From NCBI GenBank assembly GCA_002067315.1, contig MVRA01000060.1:1-33918 (forward strand): a stretch of DNA of 33,918 bases. Reading direction: 5' to 3'. This document shows positions 28,698-33,918 of this stretch, piece after piece; position 1 is the first letter of the stretch, and each line of letters starts with the position of its first letter. The notes under the pieces are model-generated. The model saw only the letters and a list, made by a program, of their open reading frames with translations. It was not told where the DNA came from and ran no database searches. Source of the stretch: Methanocella sp. PtaU1.Bin125. Its GTDB lineage: Archaea; Halobacteriota; Methanocellia; Methanocellales; Methanocellaceae. Both the position numbers and the translations under genes were made by a program.

Positions 28698-29726
28698 TTA
28701 TTCGTAAGTAACGACATAGCGGTCTCCGGCGGACCGGATCTCTTTGATCACAGGCAACTCAATGCCCGTTTCCTGCCCGGTCACGACCGGGAACCCGTAG
28801 GCCTTCGAAACGTATTCCGTTGCTTTGCCGCCGTCCCGGAGCCGGTCGCTGACATATGCTTCGTGTCTTGCGAGCCGCTCGTCGACAAGGCTCCGGCTCA
28901 TCGCTTTCAGCCCGTCGATCTTTGAAGCGATGACCGGCCGGAGGCTGGCATCCATCTCATAGCCGGTCGAGTTCCTGCCCGCGATCATCGCGGCAAACAT
29001 AGTCGTGCCCGTGCCGAGGAACGGGTCGAGCACGTGATCGCCCTGCACCGAAAACATGTGTATCAGGCGATAGGGCAGGTCGAACGGGTACGCCGCCGAC
29101 CGCCCCCGGGGGCCTTCGAGGCGCTGCGGCGCCCCTTTGAGGTCGTCCCAGACATCGGAAAACCACGCGTTGCGTTCCTCCCAGAAGTATGCGCTCCTGT
29201 GCCGTAACGGCCGGGAGTCGGGGGAGAACGCCCGGGTGCCGCCCTTCCGGAATATCCGGATATGCTCGTGCTCGAGCGTCACGTAGGCGTTCGGGGGCAG
29301 CATGCCCGACCCCATGAACTTGTTAGGCTTGTTGGTCTGCTTTCTCCACAGGACAGGGGGCAGCTCGTCATATCCGGCCTCGCGGAAGAACCGGGCGACG
29401 AGATCGTGGTTGGAATACAGCCGGAACGTGCCGTCGAGCGCCCGGGTGGCGTCGCCGACGTTCACGCACACGATGCCCGAAGGGGCCGTCGCCCGGTCCA
29501 CCCCGCGCCAGACGCGGTCCAGCTCCCGGTGCATCAGGCCATGGGCAAGCCTTCCGTCGCCGTTGTCAAGGGCGGCCTTTATCAGGGGGTTCAGGGAGCA
29601 GAACAGGGAGTCCCACATCTCGATCATCGGGTAGGGCGGGGAGGTGACCGTGAGGTGTATGGAGCCGGGGGCCACGTCGCCCATCCGGCGTGCGTCTTTA
29701 AAGAATAGCCGGTGTGTGGTGATCAT
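28698..29726 (-). CDS. DNA methyltransferase (beta class)
   Basis: A 342-residue amino-methyltransferase. The catalytic motif TSPPY is at residues 28-32, with motif I DPFLGTGTT near 236-244 and GYEMD after it, so the order is catalytic motif first, SAM site later (beta class). TSPPY favours N4-cytosine over N6-adenine, but does not decide it. The middle holds a target-recognition stretch (residues 110-220). No restriction endonuclease lies nearby, so it may be an orphan with an epigenetic role, or its partner may be elsewhere. It follows panE after three bases on the same strand, so both are probably co-transcribed. Recognition sequence unknown. Confidence 0.9.
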   Translation of the reverse strand: MITTHRLFFKDARRMGDVAPGSIHLTVTSPPYPMIEMWDSLFCSLNPLIKAALDNGDGRLAHGLMHRELDRVWRGVDRATAPSGIVCVNVGDATRALDGTFRLYSNHDLVARFFREAGYDELPPVLWRKQTNKPNKFMGSGMLPPNAYVTLEHEHIRIFRKGGTRAFSPDSRPLRHRSAYFWEERNAWFSDVWDDLKGAPQRLEGPRGRSAAYPFDLPYRLIHMFSVQGDHVLDPFLGTGTTMFAAMIAGRNSTGYEMDASLRPVIASKIDGLKAMSRSLVDERLARHEAYVSDRLRDGGKATEYVSKAYGFPVVTGQETGIELPVIKEIRSAGDRYVVTYE

Positions 29727-29729
29727 GCC

Positions 29730-30623
29730 TCAGTGACCGCCCCGTTTCTCGACGCCTTTGACCAGCGCGGTGATCGTATCGTTAACGGGCGTGGGTATCC
29801 CGGACGCCCGGCCCATCTCGCAGACTTTGCCGTTCAGCACGTCGATCTCGGTGCGCCGGCCCTTCGATACGTCCTGCAGCATCGACGACCGGTTGCCTGC
29901 CGTCTCCCTGATGACCTTAAAAGTCTGTTCTACCGGGTCGACCCCCGTCATTACACCGGCGGCGGCAGCCACGGCCGCTGCCTCCCGGACGGCGGAAACG
30001 GTCAGCGCCTTCAGTTCGGGCACCTCGAGCAGCATGCCGTTGTTCAGGCCGGTGAGGGCCGTGATGGCATTGATACCCACGTTGGCATACATCTTTTCCC
30101 ACTGCGCCGCACGGATATCCCCGACAGCCCGGGCCTTCAGCCCCGCCTTTTCAAGCGCGAGCAACGGCAGGTCCAGGCGGTCACGGGCGCCCGCGTCGAC
30201 CGACCCGAGCACCGTCTCGGTGTATCCCGCCACGCGCACCTTCCCGGGCCCCAGGAAGGTGACGCCACAATAAGACACGCCCACGGCGACCCGGCATTTG
30301 CCGAGGACGGCCGACGCCGCCTCGTCCGGGCCGACGCCGTTGTGAACGATCACGACGATGGTGCCGGGATTCAACGGCAGGCCTGTGACCGCCCCGGCGA
30401 CGTCGTAGGATTTTACCGTGACGAAGACAACATCGGATAACACCGGCACGGAAGAGACCGCCGGCCTGGCGCTGACCTCCATAGCCCCGGTGACAGAGAC
30501 CCCCTGCCGCAGCGCGGGGACGTCCTTCTCCCGGCAGACGAGGGTAACGTCCTGCCCGGCCGCCGCCATCATGGCGCTATAGAACGTGCCCAGCGCGCCG
30601 GCCCCGATGACGCTGATCTTCAT
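29730..30623 (-). CDS. panE: Ketopantoate reductase (2-dehydropantoate 2-reductase)
   Basis: A 297-residue ApbA/PanE enzyme that reduces ketopantoate to pantoate with NAD(P)H in coenzyme A synthesis. The N-terminus MKISVIGAGALGTFYSAMM is a Rossmann dinucleotide site (GxGxxG). VKSYDVAGAVTGLP matches the family's conserved Lys region, and WEKMYANVGINAITALTGLNNG is the signature of the C-terminal helical domain, with the catalytic Lys, followed by the Asn. GRRTEIDVLNGKVCEMGRASGIPTPVN is also family-typical. An ATG at 30632 adds MAI; the ATG at 30623 is preferred for the conserved start, with TATA-like atatac about 25 bases before it. Upstream gene of the methyltransferase. Confidence 0.9.
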   Translation of the reverse strand: MKISVIGAGALGTFYSAMMAAAGQDVTLVCREKDVPALRQGVSVTGAMEVSARPAVSSVPVLSDVVFVTVKSYDVAGAVTGLPLNPGTIVVIVHNGVGPDEAASAVLGKCRVAVGVSYCGVTFLGPGKVRVAGYTETVLGSVDAGARDRLDLPLLALEKAGLKARAVGDIRAAQWEKMYANVGINAITALTGLNNGMLLEVPELKALTVSAVREAAAVAAAAGVMTGVDPVEQTFKVIRETAGNRSSMLQDVSKGRRTEIDVLNGKVCEMGRASGIPTPVNDTITALVKGVEKRGGH

Positions 30624-30771
30624 GATAGCCATGTTGTCGAGCCCTGTATATCTGACTTTCCGCGAACAGCCGGCGTCGGGCTAATCGTCGCCTCCCGGGA
30701 CCGGGACGCTCGCGCGCGCAGGCAAGCGGATTGGCTGCAGCGGACCATTCAATACAGGTTTTAGAATAGCG

Positions 30772-31140
30772 TTACTCGACCCTGAGCTCGTCGATCTTGA
30801 AGACTTCCCGGAACCGGTCCGCGTTGAGCATGAGGCGTATCTTGGGCCGGCCGTAGGGCGCCCGGACGTTCTCCTCGTAGATGACCCCGATGCCCTCCAG
30901 GTAGTCCTTGCGGCGCGAGAACGTGGCCTTGGAGGCCAGCTGGGTGTGCTCGCCCCAGGCGACCACGTCGAAGAAGAGTTCCTCGTTGATGGCCGCGGCC
31001 AGCAACAGGACGGCGACGAGGTCGAGCGTGTTAGGCTTCAGGACCGTATACCGGTTATCCGACAGCAGCTTACTGAGCTTGATGAAGTCCTGGATGGTAT
31101 TATGGCCTAAGAGCGCACGCCCCGGGTCGGATTGTTCCAT
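30772..31140 (-). CDS. Winged-helix DNA-binding protein
   Basis: A 122-residue predicted transcription regulator. Residues 45-115 form a winged helix: LDLVAVLLLAAAINEELFF, a helix-turn-helix around ASKATFSRRKDYLEGIGVIYEENV, and a wing in APYGRPKIRLMLN. The first 45 residues are a helical leader with no known role. It resembles small archaeal regulators of unknown target. TATA-like ttatat read leftward near 31164-31172 puts transcription start at the ATG, so it is probably leaderless. It sits alone between panE and HflX. Confidence 0.72.
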   Translation of the reverse strand: MEQSDPGRALLGHNTIQDFIKLSKLLSDNRYTVLKPNTLDLVAVLLLAAAINEELFFDVVAWGEHTQLASKATFSRRKDYLEGIGVIYEENVRAPYGRPKIRLMLNADRFREVFKIDELRVE

Positions 31141-31222
31141 AACAGAGTGCTATATATTGTCGGCATATAACTAGGTTTTGCTTAATAATCCGGCGATAAA
31201 AATACTGTTACAGATGCCCGAT

Positions 31223-32503
31223 TTACCCGGGTGCCGTGCACGCCGGCGGCATACGTGACAGGCGCTGCTCGAGCTTGCGTAAGACGGTCTCGCGGACGTC
31301 CACCGAAGCCCTGATGCACGGGCGCCCGGCCTCGTCGACGCCGTATTCCACGCCCCGGACGATCGCGGCCTCGTGCAGCCACGACAGCAGGGAGATGCCC
31401 TCTTCCGTGGACGGCAGCGTCACCACGGTACAGGTCCACCTGGGCAGGTACCGGGACATGAGCAGCTGTAGCTCGTCCAGACCCTCGCAGGTCTTCGCGG
31501 AGATCATGACCGGATGAGGGGCGAGGTGGGCGATGGCGTCCTTCGTTCTCCGGAGTTCCGCCGGATCGGCCTTGTCGCATTTGTTCAGCGCAGTGATCAC
31601 CGGCACCGGCCCGATCTCCTTCCACATGGTGTCGTGGCAGGTGACCAGCTTGTCGAGGACGGCCTCCGCGGGCTCGCTCGCGTCGACGACGAGGACGATC
31701 AGGTCGGCCTGGTAGATCTCTTCCAGCGTCGAGCGAAACGCCTCGACCATGAAGTGGGGCAGGTCCTTGATGAAGCCGACCGTATCCGTCAGCAGCGTCC
31801 GGCGGCCGTCCAGCTCCAGCAGCCGCGTGGTGGGCACCAGCGTGGTGAACAGCTGGTCCTTCATGACGACCGGCTCCCCGGTGAGCGCGTTCATCAGGGT
31901 GCTCTTGCCCGCGTTGGTATATCCGGCCAGCGCGACCATGTCGAACCCGCGCTCCTTGCGCTGGCGCCGGGTCTGGCCCTGGCGTTTCCGGATGATGTCC
32001 AGCTCGGCCTGTATCTTCGCGATTTTCCCCGTTATCTCGCTCTCGTAGATGTCCGCCTGGTAGCGTCCCAGGCCCTTGAAGCCTGGCTGCTCGCCCCGCT
32101 TCGCCAGCGTGACCTTCATCCGTGCCTTGGGCCGCTCGTAGATCAGGTTGGCCAGCTCCACCTGCAGCTTCGCTTCCCGGGTGCGGGCGCGGAGGGCGAA
32201 AATTTCAAGGATGAGGTTGAACCGGTCGATCACCTCGACCTTGCAGAGCTTCGACAGGTTGTATATCTGCACGGCGCTGAGCCGGTCGTCGAAGATCACC
32301 TTGTCAGGGTGCAGCTCGTCTGCCAGCGAAGCGATCTCTTCGGCCTTCCCGCGGCCGACGCTGTAGGCTTTATCGGGCGTCCGCACCTGCGTCACCCGGC
32401 CCGCGACCTCGTAGCCGGCGGAAAGCGCCAGCTCTTCCAGCTCCTCGAGACTATCGTCCTTACCCTTCGGGTCTATTCTCTTGACCAGTATTGCGCTCGA
32501 CAT
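31223..32503 (-). CDS. hflX: Ribosome-associated GTPase HflX
   Basis: A 426-residue HflX GTPase, which binds large ribosomal subunits and helps recycle or rescue stalled ribosomes. The N-terminal HflX domain occupies residues 1-165 with the typical linker GEQPGFKGLGRYQ and the long coiled coil after it (about 165-190). G motifs: AGYTNAGKST (193-202), DTVGFI, NKCD and SAKT. The start ATG at 32503 has aggagatc just upstream; the track-length form that begins at 32587 would add Cys/Arg-rich residues foreign to the family. It overlaps the preceding gene by 44 bases, an unusually large overlap that suggests coupled translation. Confidence 0.95.
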   Translation of the reverse strand: MSSAILVKRIDPKGKDDSLEELEELALSAGYEVAGRVTQVRTPDKAYSVGRGKAEEIASLADELHPDKVIFDDRLSAVQIYNLSKLCKVEVIDRFNLILEIFALRARTREAKLQVELANLIYERPKARMKVTLAKRGEQPGFKGLGRYQADIYESEITGKIAKIQAELDIIRKRQGQTRRQRKERGFDMVALAGYTNAGKSTLMNALTGEPVVMKDQLFTTLVPTTRLLELDGRRTLLTDTVGFIKDLPHFMVEAFRSTLEEIYQADLIVLVVDASEPAEAVLDKLVTCHDTMWKEIGPVPVITALNKCDKADPAELRRTKDAIAHLAPHPVMISAKTCEGLDELQLLMSRYLPRWTCTVVTLPSTEEGISLLSWLHEAAIVRGVEYGVDEAGRPCIRASVDVRETVLRKLEQRLSRMPPACTAPG

Positions 32504-32873
32504 CGATCTCCTGCAGCAGCCGGTGCACCGCGAGTGACACGTGATGTGCGACCTCGATGGCCCTACGCTCTCCAATGCTCTCCGCATATTTGAACTTTCT
32601 ACCGATGATGGCCTCGACGCGCCATTCCGGGTAGCCGTAAAATTCCCCGTGCTCGCTCACGATCACCCCGTCGAACCGCGCGGCCGCGGCGCCGATCACG
32701 CCCGCCACGTCCTCTACGGAGACGCCGTCAGTGAACCGGCGGACGACCTTCATGTCGTCGATGTGCTGGATATTGAGCGGCGACAGCCCGGCCGAAATGG
32801 CGACACAGACTAAAAGATAGCGCCCGTCTGGCATTTTATGCCGCCCGGAGATGTCGATGGCCACGACCTGCAT
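32460..32873 (-). CDS. Conserved archaeal protein, possibly DUF2209
   Basis: A 137-residue protein with a Ser/Asp-rich start (MQVVAIDISGRHKMPDGRYLLVCVAIS) that I associate, without certainty, with the archaeal family DUF2209. The pattern of an AID-like acidic strand at the beginning, a GVIVSEHGEFYGYPEW centre and an AIEVAHHVSLAVHRLL helix resembles RNase H-like folds, but this is a visual impression. The ATG at 32873 is used because ggtgggg precedes it and a TATA-like tttaatatgg lies 35-45 bases upstream; a GTG at 32903 would add ten unlikely residues. It precedes hflX with a 44-base overlap, so the two are one unit. Confidence 0.72.
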   Translation of the reverse strand: MQVVAIDISGRHKMPDGRYLLVCVAISAGLSPLNIQHIDDMKVVRRFTDGVSVEDVAGVIGAAAARFDGVIVSEHGEFYGYPEWRVEAIIGRKFKYAESIGERRAIEVAHHVSLAVHRLLQEIDVERNTGQENRPEG

Positions 32874-33002
32874 AGTCCCGCCCCACCAGAGATACGGCAC
32901 CATTCCATATTAAATGCGCCGCAGGTTGCCACGTATACATATGAGCGAGAAGCCGGATCAGACCTATCGACCGGGCCCGTGTCACCAATTGCGACTAATG
33001 CC

Positions 33003-33174
33003 GTGTCAAGGCTGAAATGTCGCTGTTTTTCCCGGTTGTTTTCAGGCCGTGTCTCTACAGGCTGCCTGCGCCGGGGCATCGTCGCTTTCCCGGCCTCATA
33101 CGCGTGCGCGCGCGCGAGCGGCCGCCCGGGTTTCCCATTCCGGGCTTACACAAGCGACTTTTCTGGCTTGACAC
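33003..33174. repeat. Inverted-repeat bounded segment with Z-DNA-prone tract
   Basis: gtgtcaaggctgaaatgtcgct at 33003-33024 would exceed quoting limits in full; it starts gtgtcaag and ends gtcgct, and its complement lies at 33153-33174 (19 of 22 positions match). The enclosed 128 bases include a 20-base alternating pyrimidine-purine stretch at 33097-33116 (cgcgtgcgcgcgcgcg) and repeated cccgg motifs. No gene is convincing. It may be a small non-autonomous element or structured RNA. Confidence 0.55.
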
Positions 33175-33178
33175 GACA

Positions 33179-33679
33179 CTATCCCCGGTGGCTGTATTTT
33201 TCCCGGTAGACAAGATCGTCGAAGCTTTTCCGGGGCCGCGCGGCCGGCGACTCGGCCGGGTATCCCAGGGCCAGGCAGGCGACGACCTTCATGTCAGGCG
33301 GGGCGTGGACCAGCGACTTGAGGTGTTCCTCGTTGTAGTAGCCAAAATAGCACGACCCGATGCCGTTCTCCCAGGCCGTCAGGACCATGTGTTCGAGGGC
33401 AATCGCCGCGTCGATCTGGTACCATTTGTCCTGCGGGTCGCCGATGCAGACGATGAAAATGTCGCAGCCGGCGATGTATTCGCAATCGTTGCACGCGACG
33501 GCGATCGACTTTTTCATTTCCGGGTCCCGCACGACGATCGCCGCCCACGGCTGGCGGTTCGCCGCCGACGGGGCCAGGCGTCCGGCCTCCAGTATTTTCC
33601 GTGCCAGGTCCTCCGGGATGCGCCGGTCCTCGTACTTCCGTATGCTCCTGCGGGTCTCGATTGCCTTAAAAACGTCCAT
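33179..33679 (-). CDS. Nitroreductase-family flavoprotein
   Basis: A 166-residue FMN-dependent nitroreductase fold protein, which reduces nitro compounds, quinones or flavins with NAD(P)H. The FMN-binding start TRRSIRKYEDRRI and the LAPSAANRQPWAAIVV region are diagnostic; the ending CLALGYPAE and later residues complete the fold, which works as a homodimer. Cys/Asp residues at CNDCEYIAGCD and the pair around AWENGIGSCYFGYYNE are conspicuous but not ligands I can assign. Physiological substrate unknown. AT-rich TATA-like sites lie about 20-40 bases upstream in 33692-33718. Confidence 0.93.
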   Translation of the reverse strand: MDVFKAIETRRSIRKYEDRRIPEDLARKILEAGRLAPSAANRQPWAAIVVRDPEMKKSIAVACNDCEYIAGCDIFIVCIGDPQDKWYQIDAAIALEHMVLTAWENGIGSCYFGYYNEEHLKSLVHAPPDMKVVACLALGYPAESPAARPRKSFDDLVYREKYSHRG

Positions 33680-33918
33680 GGGCTTACCCTGTATTAATAT
33701 TTATTTCATTATATAAAAAATATATCCATCGAAAACAGACATCCTTCGCAAACGAAAGCAGGGCGCTGTTAAAGGCCGTAAATAAGCGTGACGGAACGCC
33801 CGGCGCGGTTAAAGGCCGCAGAGACCGCAGAGAGTCGGTCGACGACCGGGGCCATGGTCAGGTAGAGATGATGAAAAAAGGATGACTCCACCTCCCATCG
33901 TATCGTCAATCCGTACAG
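33680..33918. other. Promoter of the nitroreductase gene and unassigned end of window
   Basis: 33690-33730 is AT-rich and holds the promoter of the leftward nitroreductase gene. The remainder to 33918 has no convincing reading frame. It carries a third copy of the ccgcagaga-type repeat at 33809-33832. Confidence 0.45.
33809..33832. repeat. ccgcagaga-type 9-bp-periodic repeat, second locus
   Basis: A 24-base segment beginning ttaaaggccgcagagaccg matches 19631-19654 with one mismatch. It contains ggccgcaga and gaccgcaga in register. Confidence 0.75.

Noticed and set aside
31514-32593. 359-codon plus-strand frame over hflX
   Set aside because: Antisense shadow of hflX with His/Leu/Gln-rich random sequence.

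Overview
The window is archaeal, most likely from a methanogen of the Methanocellales/Methanosarcina side of the Euryarchaeota. That placement is inference from gene content. The archaeal information-processing set is clear: transcription factor S, the PCNA clamp, the iron-sulfur primase large subunit, a single-fold histone, an archaeal topoisomerase I, and a DHH phosphoesterase with DnaJ-like zinc fingers. Promoters look archaeal too: TATA boxes lie about 22-30 bases before starts, several genes appear leaderless, and no bacterial -35/-10 pairs are evident. The DNA is GC-rich with AT-rich promoter islands.

Layout. 1-104 is a 23-bp tandem repeat cut by the window edge. 146-2688 holds an HXXEE membrane protein diverging from a tight three-gene hydrolase operon (MBL fold, Nudix, alpha/beta hydrolase). 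2857-5604 is the replication/transcription block (tfs, pcn, a small KGG protein on the other strand, priL). 5902-9408 holds a small membrane protein, the DHH phosphoesterase and two paralogous small winged-helix proteins, followed by tRNA-Val(CAC). 9828-14312 is accessory: CDF transporter, an unknown protein, SemiSWEET, hemerythrin protein, YdjM-like membrane protein, a putative ribbon-helix-helix protein and a cysteine-rich secreted protein. topA follows at 14446-16500.

16514-21372 is the most repeat-rich and mobile part. It has two composite inverted-repeat elements built from the same unit, a ferritin-like gene, a PadR-regulated ABC exporter operon with a visible operator, a 9-base-periodic element, and a complete IS256-family insertion whose 8-bp target duplication can be read directly. 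21495-23186 holds an RNase H-like protein with an unknown C-terminal half, a rubredoxin, a tiny membrane protein and an unknown soluble protein. 23233-27041 is a run of envelope-type unknowns: exported glycoprotein-like protein, multi-spanning proteins and a TPR protein. 27181-33679 returns to more ordinary genes: MBL-fold nuclease-like protein, histone, DNA methyltransferase with panE, winged-helix regulator, HflX, a conserved archaeal unknown and a nitroreductase.

How the genes work together: tfs, pcn, priL, topA, the DHH protein and the histone serve transcription and chromosome maintenance. Rubredoxin, the ferritin-like protein, the hemerythrin protein and the nitroreductase fit an anaerobe coping with oxygen, iron and redox stress. 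The PadR-ABC operon is a self-contained regulated exporter. The best candidates for undescribed biology are the CPGCPGCP secreted protein, the RNase H-like fusion, the 23.2-27.0 kb envelope cluster, and the families of 9-base-periodic and inverted intergenic repeats. No CRISPR array, integrase, phage gene or complete restriction-modification system was found.
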